Assembly (NCBI GenBank): GCA_964482235.1
Contig: CAYZWU010000034.1
Span: 1-55,961, forward strand
Direction of reading: 5' to 3'
From: CAYZWU01 sp964482235
GTDB taxonomy: Bacteria > Planctomycetota > B15-G4 > CAYZWU01
DNA length: 55,961 nucleotides
The notes below the pieces were generated by a model. It had not been told where the DNA came from. It saw only the letters and a list, made by a program, of their open reading frames with translations, and searched no databases. Positions 38,189 to 46,219 of the stretch are shown piece by piece (the first letter of the stretch is position 1; each line of letters begins with the position of its first letter). The position numbers and the translations under genes were made by a program.

Positions 38189-38788
38189 TCAGCCGAGCAA
38201 GGCCTCGATCTTCTCCCTGATCGCCAGCAAGGCCATCGCCCGGTGGCTGACCCGATTCTTCAACTCGGACGCGATCTCGGCAAAGGTCTTTCCTTCCGGA
38301 GGATAGAGAAATACGGGATCGTAGCCGAAACCGCTCGTTCCTCTCGATTCCCGGATGATCACACCGCTGCAGGCGCCGGAAGCCTTGGCCAGGACACCGT
38401 CCGGGTTCGCCACGACCATGACGCACTGGAACCGGGCCGTCCGGCGGCTGTCCGGGACATCGTTCAATTCGCACAACAGCTTATGTACGTTGTCGCCGTC
38501 GGAAGCGTTTGTCCCCGCGTACCGGGCGGAGCGGACGCCCGGACGCCCGTCGAGGGCGTCGACGGACAGGCCGGAGTCGTCGGCCAGGGTGAGGAGGCCG
38601 GACTGCCCGGCATAGTAGAGGGCCTTGGTGGTGGCGTTCTCGAGGAAGGTGTCGCCCGTTTCCTCGGGCTCGTCCTGCACTCCCACCTCTTTCGGCGTCA
38701 CGATGTCGATGTCGAGACCGGCAAGGATCTTGCGGATCTCCTCCATCTTGTGCTGGTTGTTCGATCCCAGAAGGAGCTTGCGTGTCAT
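38189..38788 (-). CDS. rdgB: XTP/dITP diphosphatase (non-canonical purine NTP pyrophosphatase)
   Basis: A 199-residue house-cleaning enzyme that hydrolyses dITP, XTP and similar nucleotides to monophosphates and so keeps them out of DNA. Family motifs are SNNQHKMEEI (SxNxxKxxE), TFLENATTKA, ADDSGLSVDALDGRPGVRSARYAG and the C-terminal GTSGFGYDPVF with SHRAMAL. The ATG overlaps the rph stop as ATGA (38785-38788). The rph-rdgB pairing is a common conserved gene order. Length is normal. Confidence 0.97.
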   Translation of the reverse strand: MTRKLLLGSNNQHKMEEIRKILAGLDIDIVTPKEVGVQDEPEETGDTFLENATTKALYYAGQSGLLTLADDSGLSVDALDGRPGVRSARYAGTNASDGDNVHKLLCELNDVPDSRRTARFQCVMVVANPDGVLAKASGACSGVIIRESRGTSGFGYDPVFLYPPEGKTFAEIASELKNRVSHRAMALLAIREKIEALLG

Positions 38789-39513
38789 TCTTCTTCGATC
38801 CCCAGGGCGGCACGCTGCAGCCGCGTGAGCTCCTCGATCCCCTTGCGGCCGAGCCTCAGGAACTCGTCGAGATGGCTTTGCCCGAAGGTTCCTCGCTCCG
38901 CCGTGCCCTGGATCTCGACGAACTCACCGCCGCCGGTCATGACGATGTTCATGTCGACCTCGGCCCTCGAGTCGAGGTTATAGTCGAGGTCGAGGCACGG
39001 TTTGCCGTTGACCAGTCCGACGCTCACCGCAGCCACGCTGCTGCTGAGCGGCCAGGCGTCGCCCAGCTTGCCGTTTTTCTTGCAGAAGGTGAAGGCGTCG
39101 TGGAGGGCCACGTATCCGCCCGTGATGGCGGCCGTTCTCGTGCCGCCGTCCGCCTGGATCACATCGCAGTCCACCCAGAAGGTGCGCTGGCCGACGACCT
39201 TCAGGTTGGTGACAGCCCTCAGGGAGCGCCCCACGAGGCGGCCGATCTCCAGGGATCGGCCGTCAACGCCGCCGCGGCGCGAGGTGCGCTGCTTGCGCTG
39301 GTGCGACGAACCGGGAAGCATGGAGTATTCCGCCGACAGCCAGCCGCGGCCCGAGTTCATCATCCATGGGGGCACGCTGTCCTCCACCGAGACGGTGCAG
39401 AAGACGACGGTGTTGCCGAACTCCACCAGTACCGATCCCGCCGGATTCTGCGTGAAGCCTCTTTGAAAACGGACCGGCCTCATCTCGTCTCTGTTACGTC
39501 CGTTCTTCTTCAA
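38785..39513 (-). CDS. rph: Ribonuclease PH
   Basis: A 242-residue phosphorolytic exoribonuclease that trims tRNA 3' ends. The start is TTG 39513 with AAGGAG five bases upstream; the ATG at 39483 would remove part of the conserved GRNRDEMRPV segment. Other signatures are GSVLVEFGNTVVFCTVSVE, the phosphate-binding RTSRRGGVDGRSLEIGRLVGR, DCDVIQADGGTRTAAITGG and VEIQGTAERGTF. It is coupled to rdgB. Confidence 0.97.
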   Translation of the reverse strand: MKKNGRNRDEMRPVRFQRGFTQNPAGSVLVEFGNTVVFCTVSVEDSVPPWMMNSGRGWLSAEYSMLPGSSHQRKQRTSRRGGVDGRSLEIGRLVGRSLRAVTNLKVVGQRTFWVDCDVIQADGGTRTAAITGGYVALHDAFTFCKKNGKLGDAWPLSSSVAAVSVGLVNGKPCLDLDYNLDSRAEVDMNIVMTGGGEFVEIQGTAERGTFGQSHLDEFLRLGRKGIEELTRLQRAALGIEEE

Positions 39514-39679
39514 TTGAGCTCCTTCCGTGTTGTGCAGTCCCGGAAAGCCGGTAGCGAATGGGCCGGAACCGGAAATAGATTCCGCTTCCGGGGCGTGCTT
39601 GTCTAGTCAAGGGAACGAACTCGGAATTAGAGTTTTCAACGTGCATGAATGGAAGTGAAAAATCTGGCGATCTGCCCGT

Positions 39680-40060
39680 TCAGTCCCTCGTGTATCCCTC
39701 GATTTCCTTTCCACAGATCTTGGCGGCGAGGGCGATGACGAGCCTGTCGTCCACCAGGCCTACGAGTGGGATTCCATCCGGCACGAAATCGAAAGGATTG
39801 AGAAAATAGGCCATGACGGCCACGAGAACGGTTCGAGTCCGATCGGTCTTCTCCCGCTCGGAGTCGAAGAGAAACGCATGGAATGTATCGAGGTCGCTGA
39901 AGGCGTCGCCGAGCTTGGCGCGAAGACCGTCGGCTTTGCGAAGATAGTCCGAATTGATCTTTTCCAGGATTGCCCTGTTGCTGGAGATGTCCAGGAACTC
40001 GGGAGCCGTGAGGAATTCTTCGATCCTGTCCTTGATTTTGCAGCCCAGGATGTCGGCCAT
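39680..40060 (-). CDS. DUF1232 (YkvA-like) small protein
   Basis: A 126-residue protein with the DUF1232 motif PFDFVPDGIPLVGLVDDRLV near its C terminus. ATG 40060 has GGAG eight bases upstream and is preferred over TTG 40066. The hydrophobic stretch TVLVAVMAYFLNPFDF may associate with the membrane. The N-terminal half is helical and charged. Biochemical function of the family is unknown. It stands alone between rph and the sigma-factor gene. Confidence 0.85.
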   Translation of the reverse strand: MADILGCKIKDRIEEFLTAPEFLDISSNRAILEKINSDYLRKADGLRAKLGDAFSDLDTFHAFLFDSEREKTDRTRTVLVAVMAYFLNPFDFVPDGIPLVGLVDDRLVIALAAKICGKEIEGYTRD

Positions 40061-40223
40061 ACACAATCTCCGTTATCCGGGATCGAACGACTGGCTATTT
40101 CCGTGAAGCTGTCTCGTTACGACTCTCTTTGTTTTTATTATTATCCTCTTTAGGCGTTTAGGTCAATATTCCAGCAAAAAAATGCTTGATTGTCCTGTTG
40201 TTCCGTTCCGATCGCTCCAGCCA

Positions 40224-41075
40224 TCAGACCAGAAGCTTCTGCTTGACCTTGCCCAGCTGAACCTTGAGCTTCGACATGATGTTCGAGTGGATCTGACAGA
40301 CACGCGATTCGGTCAGGCTCAGGATCCCGCCGATCTCCTTCATCGTCAGCCCTTCGTAGTAATACATGATGATGATGAGCTTTTCCTTCTGGGAGAGAGA
40401 TCGGGTTACCGCCATGAGAATATCCTTCTGATTGAGGTATTCCACGGGATCCGAACTGTTCTTGTCCTCTATCATGTTGATCTTTTCGGAAGCCTCATCG
40501 TCGCTGTTGTCGTCCCACTTCTCGCTGAGCGAGTAGATGACCTTGGGTGACGATTCCTTCAGGATGGAGTCGTATTCCCCGATGGAGATCTTCATCTCCT
40601 TGGCCATCTCGAAGTCGGTCGGCTCTCTTCCGAACTCTTTCTCGAGCTGTCTCTGAGCCTTGGTGACCTGGTGCGCCTTCAGGCGTACAAGCCTGGGAAC
40701 CCAGTCCTGCGATCGCAACTCATCGAGGATCGATCCCCTGATTCTCGTGGAACAGTAGGTCTTGAACTTGATTCCCCGGTCCGGCTCGAAACCGTCGATG
40801 GCGTCCATCAAGCCGAAAATGCCCCAGGAGACGAGGTCGTTGAGCTCGATCGACTTGGGCAATGTCATCAGTAGTCGCTCCGAGATGTACTTGACCAGGG
40901 GGGTGTATTTCTCGATGAGGAAGTTTCTGAGCTTCGGGCTGTTGGTCTGCTTGAAGGTTTTCCAGACCTCATCCATTTCCATGGATAAGATTTCTTGGTC
41001 GGTGAATGTGGACTTCTTGCGGGACTGGTACGACTTCCGTTTGGGGGGAGAGCGACGACTGACAGTTTTAGTCAT
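40224..41075 (-). CDS. RNA polymerase sigma factor, FliA/WhiG family
   Basis: A 283-residue alternative sigma-70-family factor. Region 2 is clear (NDLVSWGIFGLMDAIDGFEP, FKTYCSTRIRGSILDELRS, then DWVPR, the hallmark of the FliA/WhiG group), followed by region 3 (LEKEFGREPTDFEMAKEMKI) and a region 4 HTH (EGLTMKEIGGILSLTESRVCQIH). The start has AAGGAGG six bases upstream. A basic, Ser/Lys-rich N-terminal tail of 25 residues is unusual. In other bacteria this family drives flagellar, chemotaxis or developmental genes; no flagellar gene is in the window, and its regulon here is unknown. No anti-sigma factor is adjacent. Confidence 0.93.
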   Translation of the reverse strand: MTKTVSRRSPPKRKSYQSRKKSTFTDQEILSMEMDEVWKTFKQTNSPKLRNFLIEKYTPLVKYISERLLMTLPKSIELNDLVSWGIFGLMDAIDGFEPDRGIKFKTYCSTRIRGSILDELRSQDWVPRLVRLKAHQVTKAQRQLEKEFGREPTDFEMAKEMKISIGEYDSILKESSPKVIYSLSEKWDDNSDDEASEKINMIEDKNSSDPVEYLNQKDILMAVTRSLSQKEKLIIIMYYYEGLTMKEIGGILSLTESRVCQIHSNIMSKLKVQLGKVKQKLLV

Positions 41076-41391
41076 GGGAACCTCCTTGTTGCGGGGCCGG
41101 ATCCAGGAAAAGCACTATTTTTTGGTCACCTAGGCTCAGATCTTTGTTCCTGCTCAGAGATAGCAGGGTATAAACTGTATAAGTTATAATATCTGAGCTA
41201 AGACTACAAAAGATTAGCGTCTAGTCAAATTTTTCTTGCCAAAAAAGAATATCCAAGATGGGATTTTTGTAGGGGATTGCCCGTATGTTGGGTGTAACTG
41301 TTTTGAAAACAGCCTGTTGTGGCTTGCTTGTCGCGGTGGGGCAATCGAGAGAAAAAAGTGAATGGCCAGGACTCTGCTGGAGAGTCCTTTT
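41076..41391. other. Intergenic region: sigma-factor promoter and apt 3' hairpin
   Basis: The 316-bp gap between apt and the downstream sigma-factor gene is AT-rich in the middle. On the leftward strand TTGTAG and TATAAC spaced 15 bases apart, and a TTGACT further out (41222-41227), are possible promoter parts for the sigma gene. Bases 41368-41388 form a hairpin near the apt stop. I see no gene or RNA. Confidence 0.45.
41368..41388 (-). terminator. Hairpin directly after apt, possible terminator
   Basis: AGGACTCT (41368-41375) pairs perfectly with AGAGTCCT (41381-41388) around a five-base loop, three bases beyond the apt stop codon. On the apt strand a T run follows only after about ten bases, so termination efficiency is doubtful. 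Confidence 0.45.
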
Positions 41392-41910
41392 CTACGCGAA
41401 TCGAATCAGCGATTCGGTCTTGTATCCCTTGAGCCGGTCCCGCCCGCTCAGAGCAGCGAGCTCCACCACGAAGGCGCAGAGCGTGATGCTGGCCCCAAGT
41501 CTCTCGAGCAGCTTGCAGCTCGCTTCCATCGTCCCTCCCGTGGCCAGGAGGTCATCGACGAGAACCACTCTGGATCCCTTCTCCACGGCATCGCTGTGGA
41601 TTTCCACGGCGTCGGTTCCATATTCGAGGTCGTAGCTCTGCTTCACCGTCTTGTACGGTAGCTTGCCCGGTTTCCGGATCGGAATGAAGCCGATTCCCAT
41701 CTCCATCGCGATCGCCGAGCCGAAGAGAAAGCCGCGCGCCTCGATGCCGGCGATCAGGTCGCAGGGGACTTCGCGCAGCATGTCGCTCATCCTCTCGATG
41801 CAGAGCCTGAAGCCGGCGGGATCCTTGAGCAGGGGGGTGATGTCCCGGAAGAGGATGCCCGGCTTGGGGAAATCCGGGATCTCGCGTATCAATGATTCCA
41901 GCTCAGTCAT
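41392..41910 (-). CDS. apt: Adenine phosphoribosyltransferase
   Basis: A 172-residue salvage enzyme making AMP from adenine and PRPP. The N-terminal IREIPDFPKPGILFRDITPLL and IAGIEARGFLFG segments and the PRPP loop RVVLVDDLLATGGTMEA are diagnostic. It follows the ABC-F gene by 54 bp on the same strand. The length is normal. Confidence 0.97.
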   Translation of the reverse strand: MTELESLIREIPDFPKPGILFRDITPLLKDPAGFRLCIERMSDMLREVPCDLIAGIEARGFLFGSAIAMEMGIGFIPIRKPGKLPYKTVKQSYDLEYGTDAVEIHSDAVEKGSRVVLVDDLLATGGTMEASCKLLERLGASITLCAFVVELAALSGRDRLKGYKTESLIRFA

Positions 41911-41964
41911 CGTGTCTCCTTTTTCGTATCCACTGATCTGCGGTCTCGATCGATCGAGCCCTGA

Positions 41965-43842
41965 TCAGATCCAAGTGTCCCACTCCATGTAAAGCCGCTC
42001 GAGCTCCTCCTTCAGAGCCTTCTGCTCCTGCTCCAGCTCCTCGAAGCGCTTGCGGTCCATGTAGACGTCTTCGGTATAGAAAGCCGCCTCGATCTCGTCG
42101 ATCCTGGCTTCCGATGTCATGATCAGCTCTTCCAGCTTCTCGAAGGTGTACCGCCGCTTCACACGATCGGGAGGATCCGGCCGGCGGCGCCTCCTCTCAT
42201 CGGACTTCTTCTTCTTCCGGAGAGCCGGATCTTTCGTTTCCTCCTTCTGCTTCAGAAGCGAGGAATATCCGCCACTATATATTGTAGGAACCTTCTCGCC
42301 CAGAACCACGACCCGGTCCGCCGTCCTGTCGAGGAGAAGGCGGTCGTGGGTCACCATGATCACCGTGCCGGAAAAGGAGAGCAGCGCCTTTTCCAACGCT
42401 TCACGGGTGTAGATGTCCAGGTGATTGGTGGGCTCGTCGAGAACGAGAAGATTCGCTTCCTGCATCAGGAGCCTGGTCAGGAGCAGCCGGCTCTTCTCCC
42501 CGCCCGAGAGCAGGGATACCTGCTTCTCCACATTGTCGCCCGTGATGAGGAATCGTCCGAGAATCCCTCGCAACTCCCCATCCGTGGCCGTGGGGCGTTC
42601 CAGCCGGACCTCATCGAGCACGCTGCCCGAGCCATCGAGCCCTTCCAGGTACTGATCGAAATAGGAGGGCGCCGTCGTGGCGGGAAGAGTGATCTTGCCC
42701 GCCCTGGGGGACTGGCGGCCCAGGATGATCTTGAGGAGGGTCGACTTGCCGCAGCCGTTGGGACCGATGATTCCCACTGTCTCGCCCCGTTCGAGGACGA
42801 GATCCAGCTCCTCGAAAAGGACCATTTCCCCGAAGGCCGCGGAGAGTCCCTCGGCCTGAAGTACGATCTCACCCGACCGGCGCGCCTCCTTGAAAAGAAA
42901 CTTCGGTTCGCCCTGGATGAAGATCTGATCCGGCGCCTCCATGCGATCGATCCGCTTGCGGCGCGACTTGGCCTGCTTCGCCTTCTGGCCGTAGAAGTTG
43001 CGCCTGATGTACTCCTCGTCCCTGGCCACCTGCTTCCGGTATTGCTCCATCTTCTTGATCGACTCGGCTCGGATCCGCTCCTTCTCCGTCCGGTAGAAGT
43101 CGTAGTCGCCGGTGAACGACCTGATCCGCCCGTCCTCGAGCTCGATGATTCTCCCGGCCACGGCATTGAGAAGAAACCGGTCGTGCGAGACGACCACCAG
43201 GGTGCCGCTGAAGTCGCGCAGGAAGCGGGTGAGCCACTCGATGCCGTCGAGGTCGAGGTGGTTTCCCGGCTCGTCGAGGAGAAGGAGGTCGTGCCCGCCG
43301 AGGAGCAGGACGGCGAGCTGGAGCCGCTTCGTCTCTCCGCCGCTCAGCGCGCTGACAGGTCTTTCCAGCTGGCTGCCCTTGAAGCCGAGGCCGGAGAGCA
43401 CGGCCTCCACCCGCGCCGGTCCCATGTAGCCGCCAAGAAGCTGATACCTGTCCTGAAGATCGGCCTGACGCCGGACAAGGCGCTCGATGGTCGCATCGGC
43501 GGCATCCCCGGACTCCTCGATCCGGCGGGAAATGCGCTCGATTTCCGCCTCGACATCCATGAGGCTGGTCTGGCTCCGGGATGCGGCTTCGAGCACGGTG
43601 AGAGAACCGTCGAGAGAAGAATCCTGGGTGATCATGCCGATGGAGCGGACGCTGATCAGACGCCTTTCCCCCGAATCGAGCTCCTTCGTCCCGGCCATGA
43701 TCTCGAGAAGGGTCGTCTTGCCGCAGCCGTTGCTCCCCACGAGCCCCGCCTTTTCTCCCTTGCGCAGCGTGAGATCGACGCCGCGGAGAAGCGGCTCGCC
43801 CCGGTACGATTTGCAGACGCTGCTCAGGTTCAGGCCGGTCAT
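41965..43842 (-). CDS. ABC-F family ATPase (ribosome-associated type)
   Basis: A 625-residue protein with two ABC cassettes and no membrane segment. Cassette 1 has GSNGCGKTT, LSGGETKRLQ and LLLDEPGNHLDLDG; cassette 2 has GPNGCGKST, LSGGEKSRLLLTR and LVLDEPTNHLDI. The linker between them (RRNFYGQKAKQAKSRRKRID) is basic and coiled, the P-site tRNA interaction motif, and a C-terminal coiled coil (TSEARIDEIEAAFYTEDVYM) resembles the Uup/YdiF type. Such proteins act on the ribosome E site to relieve stalling or resist antibiotics. The start overlaps the NUDIX-HD gene stop as ATGA (43839-43842). Confidence 0.94.
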   Translation of the reverse strand: MTGLNLSSVCKSYRGEPLLRGVDLTLRKGEKAGLVGSNGCGKTTLLEIMAGTKELDSGERRLISVRSIGMITQDSSLDGSLTVLEAASRSQTSLMDVEAEIERISRRIEESGDAADATIERLVRRQADLQDRYQLLGGYMGPARVEAVLSGLGFKGSQLERPVSALSGGETKRLQLAVLLLGGHDLLLLDEPGNHLDLDGIEWLTRFLRDFSGTLVVVSHDRFLLNAVAGRIIELEDGRIRSFTGDYDFYRTEKERIRAESIKKMEQYRKQVARDEEYIRRNFYGQKAKQAKSRRKRIDRMEAPDQIFIQGEPKFLFKEARRSGEIVLQAEGLSAAFGEMVLFEELDLVLERGETVGIIGPNGCGKSTLLKIILGRQSPRAGKITLPATTAPSYFDQYLEGLDGSGSVLDEVRLERPTATDGELRGILGRFLITGDNVEKQVSLLSGGEKSRLLLTRLLMQEANLLVLDEPTNHLDIYTREALEKALLSFSGTVIMVTHDRLLLDRTADRVVVLGEKVPTIYSGGYSSLLKQKEETKDPALRKKKKSDERRRRRPDPPDRVKRRYTFEKLEELIMTSEARIDEIEAAFYTEDVYMDRKRFEELEQEQKALKEELERLYMEWDTWI

Positions 43843-44888
43843 TCTCTGGATCCGTCCTTCAGGCCGATGAGATCGTATACAGGCTGTTCGAGCAGGGCGC
43901 TCGTCTCGGCGAGAAGCCTCTTCGAGATCGCCAGGTTGTCTCTCATCCAGGACGAGACGCCGTACCGTTCCATCGCATCGCTGTATCTTTTATCCACGGT
44001 GACCCGCTGGTCGCTCATCACGAGCGAGTCGGCCAGGGCGACCAGCTTCTCGGAGAGGGTGAACTCCTCCAGCTTCAGCTCCCCGAAAAGCTCCTCGAGA
44101 AGCTCTGGGGTGAAGAAGGAATCCGCTTCCAGCTCTTTCCTGGAGCGCCCCTTGAGCCAGTGGGAGATGCAGGCCTTGGAGAGGTGGCCAAGACCTTTCT
44201 CCTCGAGCAGGCGAAATCCTTCCAGCGAATGATAGATGCCGTGAGAGCGGCTTCTCCCGATGTCGTGAAGGAGCGCGGCCGCCTCGACCCAATGGGGATC
44301 GACGGGGAGCTCCGGCCTCCTGGCCACGACCTCCCTGGCCATGAGACCGGCGACGCACGCCACCTCCTTGCTGTGAGCAAGCCACGGTTCGTCGGGCCGC
44401 GAGAGCTCGTCGAGAAGGGAGCGGGCTCTGACGAGATCGTCCGTCTCGAACCGTTCCAGCTCGGCAATGCGGCTGTGGGCGCAGTCGAGCAGCTCCCTGA
44501 GGAGGTCGAACTGCAGGATCCTCCTCGCCGCGAGGCGATCCTCCCATAGGACCTGGCTGTGCTCGTCGGAGATGTCCACTTCGCTGCCGTGGCTCTCCGC
44601 CAGGAAATACACGACGCTCTTGGTCACCTCGTCCTTCCAGCCGGTAGGCACGATGGAGTAGGTCACGATCTTCTCGAACCCGGTGCGGAACCGTTCGATC
44701 GTCATTCCCGTCTCTTCCACCGTCTCACGCCGGGCCGTGCTGTCGGCCGGTTCGCCGCATTCGCAGTGGCCTTTGGGAAATCCCCAGGTTCCATGCCTGG
44801 CATTCCTGAGGAGAAGAAACTCCGGACCGCTCTCGATCATGCGGTATAGGATGATGCCGGCGGCGCGCACGGTTATTTCGTCTGCCAT
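43839..44888 (-). CDS. NUDIX hydrolase fused to an HD-domain phosphohydrolase
   Basis: A 349-residue fusion. Residues ~1-135 are a NUDIX domain with a complete box (GHCECGEPADSTARRETVEE, then TG), closest to the Ap4A/diadenosine-polyphosphate hydrolase type (AAGIILYRM, GTWGFPKG). Residues ~185-330 are an HD domain with VEAAALLHDIGRSRSHGIYHS. The pair may clear alarmone-like or damaged nucleotides. I start at ATG 44888, where the NUDIX domain begins; GAGGAG is 13 bases upstream, rather far. The frame stays open another 156 bases through a tandem repeat, giving a low-complexity NQVPMDR extension that I doubt is translated. Confidence 0.9.
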   Translation of the reverse strand: MADEITVRAAGIILYRMIESGPEFLLLRNARHGTWGFPKGHCECGEPADSTARRETVEETGMTIERFRTGFEKIVTYSIVPTGWKDEVTKSVVYFLAESHGSEVDISDEHSQVLWEDRLAARRILQFDLLRELLDCAHSRIAELERFETDDLVRARSLLDELSRPDEPWLAHSKEVACVAGLMAREVVARRPELPVDPHWVEAAALLHDIGRSRSHGIYHSLEGFRLLEEKGLGHLSKACISHWLKGRSRKELEADSFFTPELLEELFGELKLEEFTLSEKLVALADSLVMSDQRVTVDKRYSDAMERYGVSSWMRDNLAISKRLLAETSALLEQPVYDLIGLKDGSRE

Positions 44889-44937
44889 CTTGGAAGATTC
44901 ACTCCTCTTCGGCGCAAGAGCCATCGGGATTCGCTGC

Positions 44938-45025
44938 CGATCCATCGGAACTTGATTCCGATCCATCGGAACTTGATTCCGATCCATCGGAACTTGATTC
45001 CGATCCATCGGAACTTGATTCCGAT
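44938..45025. repeat. 21-bp tandem repeat, four copies plus a partial copy
   Basis: Four identical units beginning at 44938, 44959, 44980 and 45001 (core CCATCGGAACTTGATTCC), plus four more bases. The unit length is a multiple of three, so all frames stay open. On the leftward strand one frame (about 45057 to 44899) reads as a 52-residue peptide of SESSSDG repeats ending 11 bases before the NUDIX-HD start codon. Confidence 0.95.
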
Positions 45026-45157
45026 AAATCGACAGATGCCGCACTTTCTCGGGTCATGGGCTTTTCCCACGCACGCGGCAATCTGATAGAATGCCCACCT
45101 CAGATAGAAGCATAAAAAAAATAGAAAACCGGAAAACAGAAAAAGTGAGAAGAGGAG

Positions 45158-46072
45158 ATGGAAAAGGAAAAGGAAAAGACGGACGGCTGCTGCTGCGGGG
45201 GCGTTGATTCAGCGGGACCGGGAGGCGGGCACGCTTCGCCTCGGCGACTGGAAGGTCGACTCGTTCATTCGGAAGAGGCGGGGCCGATGACCCGCGTCCT
45301 CACCTTTTCCATCCCGGCGCTGCCCCTCGATCCGCGCCCAGGGCAGTTTTTCATGGTCAAGGATCTCGATCCCGCGTTTCCCCTCTTTCCCCGGGCCCTG
45401 GCGGTGCTCGATTATCGGCGCAGCGCCGATGAAGCGGAGCTGTCGTTTCTCTGCCAGGCTGTGGGCCGGGGGACAACCATCCTTAATGAGGCGCGCCCCG
45501 GAAGCAGGACGGTGCTGATCGGACCGGCGGGAAACGGCTTTCCCGATCTTCCTTCCGGCAAGGAGCTGATCCTGGTGGGCGGCGGAACAGGGGTGGCCGC
45601 TTTTCATCTTCTCATGAAGCAGCGGCAGGAGTCGGAGAGGAACGGTACCGGCCTGGAACTGCTCCACGGCGCCAGGGATGCCGCCTCCCTCTATCTGCAC
45701 GACCGGTTCAGCTCCTTCTCCTTTCCCGTGAAAGTATCCACCGAGGACGGCAGTGCCGGGACCTGCGGCATGGTGGACAAGCTGCTGCTGGAGACGCTTT
45801 CGGCCGGCGATGGGAAGAACCGGGTGATCTTCACCTGCGGCCCCGATCCGATGATGCGCGTCGTGGCCTGCACGGGGCAGCGCTTCGGTGTGGAGACCTT
45901 CGTTTCCCTCGAGACGCGAATGGCTTGCGGTGTGGGTGTTTGCAACGGCTGCGCCGTGTGGGTGGAACGGGACGGACAGGTCGAATACCAGAGGGCTTGC
46001 CATGAAGGCCCCGTCTTCCCCGCGTCGATCCTCCCTGAATTCCGGGAAACCGGCGGATCTGACGGCAGCTAA
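45158..46072 (+). CDS. pyrK: Dihydroorotate dehydrogenase electron-transfer subunit (PyrK-like)
   Basis: A 304-residue FAD/[2Fe-2S] reductase subunit that connects class 1B dihydroorotate dehydrogenase (PyrD) to NAD. The FAD domain (residues ~32-130) and the NAD domain (ILVGGGTGVAAFHLL at 138-152, TCGPDPMM) are followed by the cluster motif CGVGVCNGC with Cys257, 262, 265 and distal Cys281. An N-terminal 30-residue extension contains CCCGG, odd for the family. The ATG abuts AGAGGAG without spacer; a later ATG (45287) lacks part of the FAD domain. No pyrD lies next to it, so the partner is elsewhere or the protein serves another oxidoreductase. Confidence 0.85.
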   Translation: MEKEKEKTDGCCCGGVDSAGPGGGHASPRRLEGRLVHSEEAGPMTRVLTFSIPALPLDPRPGQFFMVKDLDPAFPLFPRALAVLDYRRSADEAELSFLCQAVGRGTTILNEARPGSRTVLIGPAGNGFPDLPSGKELILVGGGTGVAAFHLLMKQRQESERNGTGLELLHGARDAASLYLHDRFSSFSFPVKVSTEDGSAGTCGMVDKLLLETLSAGDGKNRVIFTCGPDPMMRVVACTGQRFGVETFVSLETRMACGVGVCNGCAVWVERDGQVEYQRACHEGPVFPASILPEFRETGGSDGS

Positions 46073-46095
46073 TGCGCTGCGAGGATCAAAAGAGA

Positions 46096-46124
46096 TTGAC
46101 CTCGATCCCTCACGGTTTCATAAT
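46096..46124 (+). promoter_or_regulatory. Sigma-70-type promoter of the acyl-CoA operon
   Basis: TTGACC (46096-46101), a 17-base spacer and CATAAT (46119-46124). The -10 region is duplicated: GTTTCATAATAC occurs at 46115-46126 and 46131-46142. Transcription would begin near 46131, about 90 bases before the first start codon. Confidence 0.7.
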
Positions 46125-46219
46125 ACTTCTGTTTCATAATACACTTTTCGTTCTCAGAGCAGATGGCGCGTTCGGCGCTGATCTCGAATCCCGGCTTGAG
46201 ATTCTGGCGAGGGTCTGAA

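Noticed and set aside
42346..44232. 628-codon rightward ORF
   Set aside because: Antisense to the ABC-F and NUDIX-HD genes; no recognisable motif.
44938..45025. CRISPR array
   Set aside because: Units are contiguous 21-bp copies without spacers and there are no cas genes.
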